Both the position numbers and the translations under genes were made by a program. 64,000 nt of DNA. It comes from Longibaculum muris. Lineage in GTDB: Bacteria > Bacillota_I > Bacilli_A > Erysipelotrichales > Coprobacillaceae. Of the stretch, positions 45,444 through 53,554 are shown in pieces; the first letter of the stretch is position 1; the number at the start of each line of letters is the position of its first letter. Below the pieces are notes generated by a model. It saw nothing but the letters and a program-made list of their open reading frames with translations. It searched no databases and had not been told where the DNA came from. The stretch covers positions 164,754-228,753 of the forward strand of contig NZ_SMCQ01000003.1 in assembly GCF_004343035.1 (NCBI RefSeq), in the 5' to 3' direction.

Positions 45444-45854
45444 CTATTCTATTTCATAAATATCATTAATATTAATTTTTAAACCATTCATAAAAATTAA
45501 TAGATTCTCATACTCATCTATCTTTTTTAAAGCCTCATTAATAGTTACATACTTTCCTCCAGACTTTTTTTCATCTGCTTGAAAATAGGTTACCTTCATT
45601 TGAGGATGTTCCTTAATATGCATACATTTCTCTAATAGTTTTAAATTCAATATTTCTTTTTGATGTTCATCTAAAATTCTTTTCTTTTCAGTCAATCGTT
45701 CTTTTTCATTGACAGCTTCTTTATGTCCAGTTAATGCTGCAAAAGGAGCAAATTGAGCAGCTCGGTCATCTAAAGACATCTGAGGATGATGAGATGAAAC
45801 ATGATGAGGTCTATCAATAATATCATCATAATTATGTATATCTTTTGATTTCAT
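45444..45854 (-). CDS. YolD-like protein
   Basis: A 136-residue cytosolic protein. The N-terminal DRAAQFAPFAALTGHKEAVNEKERL and the C-terminal TINEALKKIDEYENLLIFMNGLKININDIYEI are the YolD-like pattern. YolD proteins are commonly encoded with Y-family polymerases (UvrX) in Firmicutes and have been linked to the SOS response, though their mechanism is unclear. Its start overlaps the polymerase stop by 4 bases. Confidence 0.88.
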   Translation of the reverse strand: MKSKDIHNYDDIIDRPHHVSSHHPQMSLDDRAAQFAPFAALTGHKEAVNEKERLTEKKRILDEHQKEILNLKLLEKCMHIKEHPQMKVTYFQADEKKSGGKYVTINEALKKIDEYENLLIFMNGLKININDIYEIE

Positions 45855-47362
45855 GCTTTATGACCTCCTATTGTTCCATTTCTTTCTTTAGCAGTTGCTC
45901 CTTCTTCAAAATTCATACCTTTTAATACTGCATTCTTTCCATACTTCTTTTTAATTTGCAATGTTGCCTGTTGAAGCCTTTTTTCTTTTTCCAAATCTTT
46001 TTTAAGCTTTTCTTCTTCTTTTTGTAACAACTCATAATCAGTAAATATATCCATTTGTTGAATCATTTCTTTTTCTTTCACAATATTTTCTTCAACAACA
46101 TGATTTGCCGATATATTTACTCTCCTAATCGTCAAAGTCTTATCGACATACTTATCATACCATTTTAAAACTGCTTCTCTTATCAGCTTAGAAGATGATG
46201 TAAATCGATCAAGATTAATCGTTCCATGAGCTTGTTTAGGAATCTTTCGACCATATCTATCAGTTGTGATTTCACCACTATATGATGACGTATTTTCGAT
46301 ATCATAACCCACATTTACAATAATTTGATTTGTTACTAAACCCTTATCCACCAAACTTAAAGCAAGTGAATCTAGCATTTCTTTTAAAACAAGTCTCCCT
46401 TTAAAAAAAGGATAAGGACAACTTAAAACCTGTCCTGCTCCAAAACTATTATTTTCTGGTTTATAAGCTTTAATATGTTTCATTGTGCATGGTTCATATC
46501 CCCAAGCATGATCAATTAAAAGCTCAGCATTAATCCCAAATAACTTATATAATAATTCTTCATTATAATACTCATCATCTTTACCAACTGAACATTTTGC
46601 AATATCTCCCATTGTATATAAACCAACTTCTTTAAGTCGCTTAGCATAACCACGACCTACTCGCCAAAAATCAGTAATTGGTTGATGTTTCCATAAATAT
46701 TTCCGATATCGCATTTCATCAAGTTGAGCAATGCAGACCCCGTCATGATCTGGCTTCACATGTTTAGCAACAATATCCATTGCTACTTTCGCAAGATATA
46801 AATTTGTACCAATTCCAGCAGTTGCACTTAAACCTGTCGTTTGATAAATATCTTGAATAATCATTTTAGCAAATTCTTTTGGTGTTTTGTTTGCTGCTTT
46901 TAAATAATTTGTTGCATCAATAAAAACTTCATCAATTGAATAAACATGTAGATCTTGAGGTGATACATATTTCAAATAAATTTCATAAATTCGTGTACTA
47001 TATTCCATATAAAATGCCATCCGTGGTGGAGCAGCTATGTAAGTTAACTCTAAATAAGGATTTTCTTTTAACTCTGTATCAATATAGGATTCATCTTGAA
47101 AAGCTTTTCCTCGAATACTATGCTTTCTATTAGCATTAATTTCTTTAACTTTACTAACAACTTCAAATAACCTTGCCCGCCCTGGAATCCCATATTGCTT
47201 TAATGATGGTGAAACAGCTAAACATATTGTTTTTTCTGTTTTACTTGTATCAGCAACAACTAAATTTGTTGTAAGCGGATCAAGATTTCTTTCTACACAT
47301 TCAACTGAAGCATAAAATGATTTTAAATCAATAGCCATGTAAATACGATTCTTTGTTTGCAT
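45851..47362 (-). CDS. Y-family DNA polymerase, UvrX/UmuC-like
   Basis: A 503-residue translesion polymerase. The palm motifs are AIDLKSFYASVE near the N-terminus and YSIDEVFIDAT (catalytic D and E), with GIGTNLYLAKVAMD and the helix-hairpin-helix region GLYTMGDIAK. A likely sliding-clamp motif is QQMDIF near residue 425. The C-terminal tail is charged and coiled. ATG follows GAGGTG. It is co-transcribed with a YolD-like gene. The promoter is flanked by an inverted repeat (GTTGCATA-N11-TATGCAAC), suggesting damage-responsive repression, though it does not match the Bacillus LexA box. Confidence 0.92.
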   Translation of the reverse strand: MQTKNRIYMAIDLKSFYASVECVERNLDPLTTNLVVADTSKTEKTICLAVSPSLKQYGIPGRARLFEVVSKVKEINANRKHSIRGKAFQDESYIDTELKENPYLELTYIAAPPRMAFYMEYSTRIYEIYLKYVSPQDLHVYSIDEVFIDATNYLKAANKTPKEFAKMIIQDIYQTTGLSATAGIGTNLYLAKVAMDIVAKHVKPDHDGVCIAQLDEMRYRKYLWKHQPITDFWRVGRGYAKRLKEVGLYTMGDIAKCSVGKDDEYYNEELLYKLFGINAELLIDHAWGYEPCTMKHIKAYKPENNSFGAGQVLSCPYPFFKGRLVLKEMLDSLALSLVDKGLVTNQIIVNVGYDIENTSSYSGEITTDRYGRKIPKQAHGTINLDRFTSSSKLIREAVLKWYDKYVDKTLTIRRVNISANHVVEENIVKEKEMIQQMDIFTDYELLQKEEEKLKKDLEKEKRLQQATLQIKKKYGKNAVLKGMNFEEGATAKERNGTIGGHKA

Positions 47363-47386
47363 ACCAACACCTCATTTGATAACAAA

Positions 47387-47428
47387 ATCATATCACATCA
47401 TGTTGCATAATTCAATAAAATATGCAAC
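47387..47428 (-). promoter_or_regulatory. Promoter and candidate operator of the Y-family polymerase operon
   Basis: TTGAAT (47410-47415), 17-base spacer, TATGAT (47387-47392). The perfect inverted repeat GTTGCATA (47402-47409) / TATGCAAC (47421-47428) lies on both sides of the -35 box. A second, shorter repeat (TGATA/TATCA) surrounds the -10 box. Confidence 0.6.
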
Positions 47429-47431
47429 TCA

Positions 47432-48805
47432 TTATTTTATTAAATCAACTTCTTTACTCTTTTTCATAAGCTCTTTCCCAATTGTCAATAACATCGTTAT
47501 ATAACAAGCTCCTCCACCAATAAAATTACTAATTGCCTCAGCAATAAAGACTCCATTAATTCCAATAAAACGAGGTAAAATAATTGTTAATGGAGCAACA
47601 ATAATAACCTTTCTAAAAATTGAAAAGAAAACTGCCTGTTTAGATTTACCTAATCCCACAGCAATAGCTTGTCCTGTCATTTGAAAAGACATCATAAAAA
47701 AGCCAAAGAAATAAAGACGAATTGAAACAACCCCATGACTAATAATATCTTGATTATGACTAAAAATACGAATAAATAATTCTGGTAATGATGTCACACA
47801 CCCCCATAACAACAAACTTGTCACTAAAGAAGCAATCGTTACAAACTTCATACCTTGTAAAACTCTTTGATATTGCTTAGCACCATAATTAAATCCTAAA
47901 ACAGGTTGTGAAGCATTAGCCAAACCTTGTCCTGGTAAGGAAATCACTTCACGTATAGAATTAATAATTGTCATAATCGCAACATACAAATCTCCCCCAT
48001 AACTTTGTAAAGTTGAATTACATACAATTGTGACAATTGAATTAGTGATTCCCATCATAAAACCAGCCATTCCTAAAGAAAAAATCCTTTTCACATGACA
48101 AGCTTTTAATTTCATCTTTTCTCTTTTAATCTTTAAAATCGTCTTATCCCCAGTTAGAAAATGAAATGTCCAAACAGCCGAAACAAACTGCGAAAAGACA
48201 GTCGCAATAGCTGCTCCTTTAACCCCTAAAGATAAACCAAAAATAAAGATAGGATCCAAAATAATATTCGTAACTGCTCCAAGCATAACCGTCATCATCC
48301 CAATTTTTGCAAACCCTTGACTATTGATAAAACTATTCATCCCTAATCCAATCAAAACAAAGAAAGTTCCAAACAAATAAATACTCATATAATCATTAGC
48401 ATAACCAATCGTATTTTCACTTGCTCCAAATAACCATAATAAATCTTCTTTAAAAAGAAAACCAATAACCATAATCAAAATAGAAAAAAGAATCAATAAA
48501 GTAAAAGAATTACCCATAATTTCTTCTGCTTCATCAATATCTCCTTTTCCCCTTGCAATCGAACATAGTGGTGAACCACCCATACCAAACAGATTTGCAA
48601 AAGCAATAATAATTGATATTAAAGGTAAACATAAACCTAAACCACCCATTGCTAAAGTAGCAACTTCAGGTATTCTTCCAATATAAATACGATCAATGAC
48701 ATTATATAAAACATTAATCAGCTGAGCGACAATCATCGGTCCAGCAAGATGAATAATATGTGATGACATTGTCCCTCTGGCAAAATTATTTTCCTCTACA
48801 CCCAC
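47432..48805 (-). CDS. MATE family efflux transporter
   Basis: A 457-residue multidrug exporter with about twelve membrane segments. Signature parts are LAGPMIVAQLINVLYNVIDRIYIG at the N-terminus, and LPGQGLANASQPVLGFNYGAKQ in the C-terminal half. The start is GTG at 48805, 5 bases after GGGGGAG, giving MGVEENNFARG; no ATG closer fits the ribosome site. It has its own promoter with TATAAT and a 12-base palindrome at the transcription start. It is not closely similar to the other MATE protein at 35892. Confidence 0.92.
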   Translation of the reverse strand: MGVEENNFARGTMSSHIIHLAGPMIVAQLINVLYNVIDRIYIGRIPEVATLAMGGLGLCLPLISIIIAFANLFGMGGSPLCSIARGKGDIDEAEEIMGNSFTLLILFSILIMVIGFLFKEDLLWLFGASENTIGYANDYMSIYLFGTFFVLIGLGMNSFINSQGFAKIGMMTVMLGAVTNIILDPIFIFGLSLGVKGAAIATVFSQFVSAVWTFHFLTGDKTILKIKREKMKLKACHVKRIFSLGMAGFMMGITNSIVTIVCNSTLQSYGGDLYVAIMTIINSIREVISLPGQGLANASQPVLGFNYGAKQYQRVLQGMKFVTIASLVTSLLLWGCVTSLPELFIRIFSHNQDIISHGVVSIRLYFFGFFMMSFQMTGQAIAVGLGKSKQAVFFSIFRKVIIVAPLTIILPRFIGINGVFIAEAISNFIGGGACYITMLLTIGKELMKKSKEVDLIK

Positions 48806-48818
48806 AAAAACTCCCCCT

Positions 48819-48835
48819 TAGTGTACACTATTATA
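48819..48835 (-). promoter_or_regulatory. TATAAT -10 box with palindrome TAGTGTACACTA at the MATE promoter
   Basis: Perfect 12-base palindrome (48819-48830) immediately downstream of TATAAT (48830-48835). Position at the transcription start suits a repressor site. The -35 region is weak (TTTTGT). Confidence 0.5.
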
Positions 48836-48873
48836 CATCTTTTTATCCTTGTACAAAAATGAATTTCGTAAAA

Positions 48874-48902
48874 AGAAAAGAGTTTATCGATGAAACTCTT
48901 TT
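48874..48902 (-). terminator. Terminator after the cysteine-rich miniprotein
   Basis: AAAAGAGTTT / AAACTCTTTT stem of 10 bp, seven-base loop, then CTTTTTAC. It begins on the miniprotein's final codons. Confidence 0.85.
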
Positions 48903-49081
48903 GCAATATCTTGAAATTCTCTTTTTCCTTCAATATAATCCTGAAATACAACTTGTGGTGAAACACCTTTAAAGATTTGACAAACCCCACAATTGTCACA
49001 ATCTCCATTATGACAATGAAATAACTTTTGAACATAATCTTTTCTTTCTTGTTTGGTTGTTTCAACAATCAATTTTTTCAT
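48884..49081 (-). CDS. Cysteine-rich 65-residue protein co-transcribed with the hydrogenase
   Basis: A 65-residue protein whose centre holds four cysteines and a histidine (CHNGDCDNCGVC), a plausible metal or Fe-S site, between charged helices (ETTKQERKDYVQKLF and EGKREFQDIAKEFHR). Its ATG lies only 3 bases after the hydrogenase stop, so it is surely in the same operon, and its stop is at a strong terminator. A longer frame in another register (48796-49068) is rejected. I do not recognise the family; a hydrogenase accessory or electron-transfer partner is possible. Confidence 0.75.
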   Translation of the reverse strand: MKKLIVETTKQERKDYVQKLFHCHNGDCDNCGVCQIFKGVSPQVVFQDYIEGKREFQDIAKEFHR

Positions 49082-49084
49082 AAT

Positions 49085-50593
49085 TTAATCTTCAACCAAA
49101 TCATCTAATTTATGAGCATATTGACTTTCCGATGAGACTTTCTTTTGAGAACTGTTCTTAAATCGATTGACTGCATTTTTAGCTTTGACAATTGACTGTA
49201 AAGTTCCCGCTCCAGCAATACATCCACCTGGACAAGCCATACCTTCTAATAAGTATCCATCATAAACACCTTTTTTAGCATCTTGTAACATCTTACGACA
49301 GTTACGTAAACTTTCTTCAGCATGAACTTTGACTTCTTTATCAGGATACTTTTCATGAATACAATTGACAACAGCTTGCGCAACACCACCACTCACAGCA
49401 AAGCCACGACCATCAGCAGTTGCTTCACTTAATTCATCAATCTCAGTTAAATCTTCAAAATGAATATCCTTAGCTTCAAACATACCCATGATTTCTTCAA
49501 AAGTTAATACAAAATCCACATCACTTCTCACTGATTTACGAGAAGCCTCTAGCTTTTTCGCTGCACATGGGCCAACAAAAACAACTTTACAATCAGGATG
49601 TTCTTTTTTTATCATACGAGCAGTTAAAACCATTGGGGTTAATGCCATTGAAATATAAGGTTTAAATTCTGGGAATAATTTTTTAGCCATGACTGACCAA
49701 GCTGGACAACAAGATGTTCCCATAAATGGTTGCTTTTCTGGAACCTTATCTAAGAAATCTTCAGCTTCTTCAATCGTACATAAATCTGCCCCAACTGCTA
49801 CTTCAATAGTATCTTCAAAACCTAATGCTTTCATTGCTCCTTTTAGTTTTTCTGGAGTTACTTTTGGTCCTAATTGACCAACAAAAGCTGGCGCAACAGC
49901 TGCATAAACTTTATAACCACGTTTCATGGCTGTAATAAGTTGGAAAATCTGTCCTTTATCACTAATTGCCCCAAAAGGACAATTGACTAAACACATACCA
50001 CAAGATACGCATTTATCATAATCAATATCAGCATGTCCGTTTTCATCTGTTCTAATAGCATCCATACCACAAGCCTTTGCACAAGGTCTTTCTAATTTCA
50101 TAATAGCATTATATGGACAACTTTTTATACATAATCCACATTTAATGCATTTTTCCTGATCAATAACACTACGACCATTTACAATTTCAATTGCTCCCTT
50201 TGGACAAACTTCACGACAAGGATGAGCTAAACATCCTTGACAAGCATCTGTCACTTTCACAATATTATCTGGACAAGCATGACAAGCAAATTTAATAATA
50301 TTAATAAGTGGAGGTTCATAATACTTTTCAGCAATTGCACTTTCACTAATCCCATTTGATAATAAAGTATGCTGATCTATCTTACGCAAAGGAAGCCCCA
50401 TTGCTAGTCTTAACCTTTCCCCAACGATTGCACGTTCCAAGAAAATACTTTCACGATAAGTTGCAACTTCACCGGGAATAATCTTAAATGGTAATTCTTC
50501 AATAACTGAATAATCTCCATCATAAGCCATTCTAGCAATTTCAGTAAAAATCTTTCTTCTAATATCTGTCACTGATGAATAAATTCCACGCAT
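49085..50593 (-). CDS. Monomeric [FeFe]-hydrogenase, group B-like
   Basis: A 502-residue Fe-S enzyme. Several [4Fe-4S] clusters are predicted in the N-terminal half (CPDNIVKVTDACQGC, CIKCGLCIKSCPYNA, CVSCGMCLVNCPFGA). The H-cluster domain has motif L1 TSCCPAW, motif L2 GPCAAKKLEA and motif L3 EGMACPGGCIAGAG, with all cluster cysteines present. TSCCPAW and the MACPGGC form are typical of the poorly characterised monomeric group B enzymes. It would take part in H2 evolution or sensing with ferredoxin. ATG follows AAAGGAGG. No maturase genes (hydEFG) are in the window. Confidence 0.9.
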   Translation of the reverse strand: MRGIYSSVTDIRRKIFTEIARMAYDGDYSVIEELPFKIIPGEVATYRESIFLERAIVGERLRLAMGLPLRKIDQHTLLSNGISESAIAEKYYEPPLINIIKFACHACPDNIVKVTDACQGCLAHPCREVCPKGAIEIVNGRSVIDQEKCIKCGLCIKSCPYNAIMKLERPCAKACGMDAIRTDENGHADIDYDKCVSCGMCLVNCPFGAISDKGQIFQLITAMKRGYKVYAAVAPAFVGQLGPKVTPEKLKGAMKALGFEDTIEVAVGADLCTIEEAEDFLDKVPEKQPFMGTSCCPAWSVMAKKLFPEFKPYISMALTPMVLTARMIKKEHPDCKVVFVGPCAAKKLEASRKSVRSDVDFVLTFEEIMGMFEAKDIHFEDLTEIDELSEATADGRGFAVSGGVAQAVVNCIHEKYPDKEVKVHAEESLRNCRKMLQDAKKGVYDGYLLEGMACPGGCIAGAGTLQSIVKAKNAVNRFKNSSQKKVSSESQYAHKLDDLVED

Positions 50594-50644
50594 TTTTTTA
50601 TTCCTCCTTTTTTCTTATTGTATCACTTTCAAGAAACGAAAAAA

Positions 50645-50677
50645 ATAAAAAGGCACTTTCGCTTATGAAAATACCTA
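50645..50677 (-). terminator. Terminator of the HD-domain operon
   Basis: AGGTATTTTC pairs with GAAAGTGCCT (two G-U pairs), loop ATAAGC, then TTTTTATTTTT; overlaps the HD gene stop codon. Confidence 0.78.
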
Positions 50678-51280
50678 TTCACTACAATGATTCATATATT
50701 CTTGCAAATCAGCATAAGCTTCCTTTATCCACTGATGAGGATACAATAAACGTCCTTCTTTCCATTGCATCTCAATGAAATCAAAACAAGCCTTTTGTAA
50801 AGATATTTCTAAATCCTTTTCCAACATAGCTAAATAAGGTGGTTCTCCTTGTTGATCCCAAGCTATCTTATCAGCCAAAAAAACAATCATATCATAAACA
50901 CTCGGATGAGCCTTTAAAGTCGTATGACAACCAATTGCACTCAATACATCTTCATCATCAATATTAAAAAATTCTTTAGCAAATATGACTGAAATCCGTT
51001 GATGAAGCAAAAAAGGATATTTCTTTTCAGCAGGATCCAATAACAAACCATACTCATTAGCTATCTCAAGCATTTCTAAAGGTGAAACAATTGCACTTAT
51101 ATCATGTAATAAAGCTGCTTCAAAACAAATTCTTTCATCTACATGAAACTGTCTTGCTAAGGCTACACTCTTTTTAGCCACTTGAAAAACATGTTCTTTT
51201 GTTTTTTCTTTATGATATCTATCCAACACAATCGAAACATCTTGTTCAAGACATCCACTTAATTCTTCTATCTTTTTCAT
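50675..51280 (-). CDS. HD-domain phosphohydrolase, YqeK-like
   Basis: A 201-residue protein with the HD metal-binding pattern: histidine in KEHVFQVAKKS, the HD pair in AALLHDISA, a histidine in FLLHQRIS and in IGCHTT, and the aspartate in IVFLADKIA. The order and the IGCHTT/LADKI pair match YqeK-type diadenosine tetraphosphatases. The upstream in-frame codon is TTG; the ATG at 51280 follows GGAGGATAAG. It may hydrolyse a nucleotide such as Ap4A; the exact substrate is inferred from the family only. Confidence 0.8.
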   Translation of the reverse strand: MKKIEELSGCLEQDVSIVLDRYHKEKTKEHVFQVAKKSVALARQFHVDERICFEAALLHDISAIVSPLEMLEIANEYGLLLDPAEKKYPFLLHQRISVIFAKEFFNIDDEDVLSAIGCHTTLKAHPSVYDMIVFLADKIAWDQQGEPPYLAMLEKDLEISLQKACFDFIEMQWKEGRLLYPHQWIKEAYADLQEYMNHCSE

Positions 51281-51332
51281 CTTATCCTCCAATTATAAAC
51301 CTTATTTTACCCTCTACAAATCATTCATAATC

Positions 51333-51683
51333 TTAACCTACTGGTGCTGTTATTTCTATACAGTTTCCTTCACTATCTTTTATTTCACATACCCAATTAT
51401 CGTGAATCTTTGTTAAAGGAAAAACAACTTGATGGTTATCTATAATCTTTTTTAGAAGTTCTAAATTTTCAAACTCAATACTTGGTAAACAATTATTTCC
51501 ATAAAGATGCTTTTCATTCATCTTACGATAAGCAAACAAACCTAAACGAAAACCATGAATATCAAACACTGAATAAATATCATCTTTCAAAGTCACAGAT
51601 TGTTCAAATAAATCCTCATAAAAACAAATAGCTCTTTCCATATCTTCCACACATAAATAAAGTGATTTTAAACAACATCTCAT
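51333..51683 (-). CDS. VOC (glyoxalase/bleomycin-resistance fold) protein
   Basis: A 116-residue single VOC module pair: LKSLYLCVEDMERAICFYEDLF at the start and CEIKDSEGNCIEITAPVG at the end are the typical beta-alpha-beta edges, with a conserved terminal glutamate as metal ligand. A 15-codon upstream extension lacks a ribosome site; the ATG at 51683 follows AAAGGA. It lies 17 bases after the DsrE-like gene. Function within the superfamily unknown. Confidence 0.8.
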   Translation of the reverse strand: MRCCLKSLYLCVEDMERAICFYEDLFEQSVTLKDDIYSVFDIHGFRLGLFAYRKMNEKHLYGNNCLPSIEFENLELLKKIIDNHQVVFPLTKIHDNWVCEIKDSEGNCIEITAPVG

Positions 51684-51699
51684 ACTCTTATTATCCTTT

Positions 51700-52041
51700 C
51701 TATGGCTTAATATAAGCAAATCCTTCACTTTGTTTTGTCACCAATTCAACAACTCCAGCATCAACAACTTGAATATTTTCCATCAATTGTTCTGCTAAAA
51801 TATGGTGAGCCTCCATAGCATTATGACAAGCTACAAAGATAACTTTCTTTTCTATTAAGGATAGAATCTGTGATTGAAATGTACTCCCTTTAAGATAGTC
51901 ACAGACAGCTACACTATTCGCTAAAACTTCAATTTGATAATCTATATGATGTGCTTGATAATAAACAATCATATTAGTAACATTCCCTAATGTTAATGAC
52001 CATTTTTCTCTTTCATCAATATGATAAATCACTTTATACAT
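51700..52041 (-). CDS. DsrE-like protein
   Basis: A 113-residue protein. The strand pattern KVIYHIDE, NVTNMIVYYQ, IEVLANSVAVCDYLKG, KVIFVACHNAME and VQVVDAGVVELVTKQSEGFAYIKP is that of the DsrE/DsrF fold. One internal cysteine lies in VACHNAM where many DsrE proteins have the active cysteine. The ATG at 52041 is preferred to a GTG at 52050. The gene overlaps the DUF4186 gene by 8 bases, so they are probably functionally linked. A sulfur-relay role is possible but unproven. Confidence 0.82.
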   Translation of the reverse strand: MYKVIYHIDEREKWSLTLGNVTNMIVYYQAHHIDYQIEVLANSVAVCDYLKGSTFQSQILSLIEKKVIFVACHNAMEAHHILAEQLMENIQVVDAGVVELVTKQSEGFAYIKP

Positions 52042-52414
52042 ACTTTCCACTTTCCTTTCTTTGCAATTCTCTTTTTATCCATTCCATAATAACCGCAACT
52101 ATATAATCAACTTGTTCACTCGTTAAATCTTTTCCTTTTTGAATATAATACCATTTATATAAACATCCTCGACAACATGTTGCCGTAGCATGTTGTGCTA
52201 TAAAAACTGGATGTCCACGCATCGGTGTTTGTTTTCCATCATTAATTATTTTAGCTGGCGCTAATCGTTTATTGATAAAATCATAGGCATGTTGTTGAAT
52301 GGTTTCTATCCCCTTTTTATCAATATAATCAAAATCTTTTGGTTGAAGATGAAAACGACTTCTAAATTGTGACTTTGATAATCTTAAAAATATATTTTGT
52401 AAATCTTTATCCAT
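52034..52414 (-). CDS. DUF4186 protein
   Basis: A 126-residue protein. FRSRFHLQPKDFDYI, HAYDFINKRLAPAKI, DGKQTPMRGHPVFIAQHATATCCRGCLYKWY and the C-terminal helix match DUF4186, including the conserved CCRGC cysteines that may bind a metal. Three candidate starts are close; the ATG at 52414 is 8 bases from AAGGAAG. It begins a transcript that continues into the DsrE-like and VOC genes. Function unknown. Confidence 0.85.
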   Translation of the reverse strand: MDKDLQNIFLRLSKSQFRSRFHLQPKDFDYIDKKGIETIQQHAYDFINKRLAPAKIINDGKQTPMRGHPVFIAQHATATCCRGCLYKWYYIQKGKDLTSEQVDYIVAVIMEWIKRELQRKESGKYV

Positions 52415-52463
52415 AATCATCACTTCCTTATTTCCATTATACTCTCATAATAAAATGAAGAAA

Positions 52464-52487
52464 GTAAAAAGTGTGCTTTCGCACACG
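52464..52487 (-). terminator. Terminator after the TfoX-N gene
   Basis: GTGTGC / GCACAC stem with a GAAA tetraloop followed by TTTTTAC on the minus strand. Confidence 0.88.
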
Positions 52488-52489
52488 AG

Positions 52490-52804
52490 TCAGTTTTTCT
52501 TTTTAGGCATTGGTAATTCATCGTAAATAGATTCGATAAGCTTTTTAAGTAAATATGGATCTTCTACAATATTGACCAATATCATCTTTTTAGCTTTAGG
52601 ATAAGGAATTTCATAAATAACTTTGGGTAAAATATCTTCTGCTGAAGGAACATCTTTTATTAAGAAACGATTATCATAAATTCCTCCAATCACTTTTAAG
52701 CGATAATAAATTAAATATTCTCCCATCATAGGGCGACATTTTATATCTTCTAAAAGTGATAATTGTTGTAAGATATAATCAACATATTCTTTTGTTGAAG
52801 CCAT
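52490..52804 (-). CDS. TfoX N-terminal domain protein
   Basis: A 104-residue protein: KEYVDYILQQLSLLEDIKCRPMMGEYLIYY and GGIYDNRFLIKDVPSAEDIL match the N-terminal half of TfoX/Sxy. Free-standing copies are common in Firmicutes and do not imply competence. The ATG is only one base after the VOC gene stop, so the three genes from 53534 form one unit. Confidence 0.85.
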   Translation of the reverse strand: MASTKEYVDYILQQLSLLEDIKCRPMMGEYLIYYRLKVIGGIYDNRFLIKDVPSAEDILPKVIYEIPYPKAKKMILVNIVEDPYLLKKLIESIYDELPMPKKKN

Positions 52805-52805
52805 T

Positions 52806-53273
52806 TTATTTTAACATTCTATTTATCACTTTAGGTGATAACATGGTTATTGCAGAAATTTCTTCAACACTCTTTCCTTGAGCTTGGAAACGACGACAAA
52901 CTTGTGTTAACGTTTCACTGACTTCAATAATATGATAGTCAGGATCATAGAAACGGATTCCCCTTTGTCCCCAATCATGAGTCTTTAATGGATGAACATA
53001 TTCAATATCATCTCTAGAATGAAGTAAAGTTAAAAATCCATCTAAATCTTCTGTTTCAAAATAAATTTCTGCATCACGACCACGATAATGAATATCTTGA
53101 CTATCACAATTAATAAACTCTATCCAACTCTCTCTGGTCTGAAAACTTATACCACCTGTCATCGTAAAATTTGCCCCAAAATCAACTGTTACTCTTAAGC
53201 CTAAAATCTCTTTATAAAATTGAATTGTTCTTTCACGATTATCAACCACAAACATACTCCCTGAATATTTCAT
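52806..53273 (-). CDS. VOC family protein with C-terminal extension
   Basis: A 155-residue VOC protein: MFVVDNRERTIQFYKEILGL at the N-terminus and GIRFYDPDYHIIEVSETL near 115-135 define the fold. The last 25 residues (CRRFQAQGKSVEEISAITMLSPKVINRML) form a helix-turn-helix-like tail not needed by a plain VOC module. Its start follows the DUF3795 stop without a gap. Substrate unknown. Confidence 0.83.
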   Translation of the reverse strand: MKYSGSMFVVDNRERTIQFYKEILGLRVTVDFGANFTMTGGISFQTRESWIEFINCDSQDIHYRGRDAEIYFETEDLDGFLTLLHSRDDIEYVHPLKTHDWGQRGIRFYDPDYHIIEVSETLTQVCRRFQAQGKSVEEISAITMLSPKVINRMLK

Positions 53274-53534
53274 TTATTCATTCCTCCATATCTCACATTG
53301 TTGAATTCTTAATCCATTGTCTCCTTGTTTTTCATCATAAGCAAAAGCTTTTAATGTATCACAAGGAAAGTTGTCACATTCACCACAGTGTTGATAACCT
53401 CGACTTTCACAAGAATCTTTAATCGAACAAGCTTCACCCCAAAAAGGCTTCACAATGTTTAAACACCCTTGACATCCCAATGATTCTTTGTATTCACATT
53501 CACTACATTTTATACCACATCTTGATTCAATCAT
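53274..53534 (-). CDS. DUF3795 cysteine-rich protein
   Basis: An 86-residue protein with nine cysteines (CGIKCSECEY, CQGCLN, CSIKDSCESRGYQHCGECDNFPC), the DUF3795 pattern of probable metal-binding modules. The ATG follows AAGGAGG. It leads the small operon with the VOC and TfoX-N genes. Function unknown. Confidence 0.85.
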   Translation of the reverse strand: MIESRCGIKCSECEYKESLGCQGCLNIVKPFWGEACSIKDSCESRGYQHCGECDNFPCDTLKAFAYDEKQGDNGLRIQQCEIWRNE

Positions 53535-53554
53535 ATAGCTTTCCTCCTTATCTT

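Noticed and set aside
45444..47362. Y-family polymerase operon as a mobile element
   Set aside because: No integrase, transposase, attachment repeat or compositional change was seen around it.
48796..49068. 90-codon frame overlapping the cysteine-rich miniprotein
   Set aside because: It runs through the terminator and the MATE promoter and has no ribosome site; the 65-residue frame is coupled to the hydrogenase gene.
51700..52041. DsrE-like gene as part of sulfur oxidation
   Set aside because: No DsrF, DsrH, TusA or dissimilatory sulfite reductase genes are visible.
52490..52804. TfoX-like gene as a sign of natural competence
   Set aside because: Only the N-terminal TfoX domain is present, no competence genes are nearby, and free-standing copies are common.
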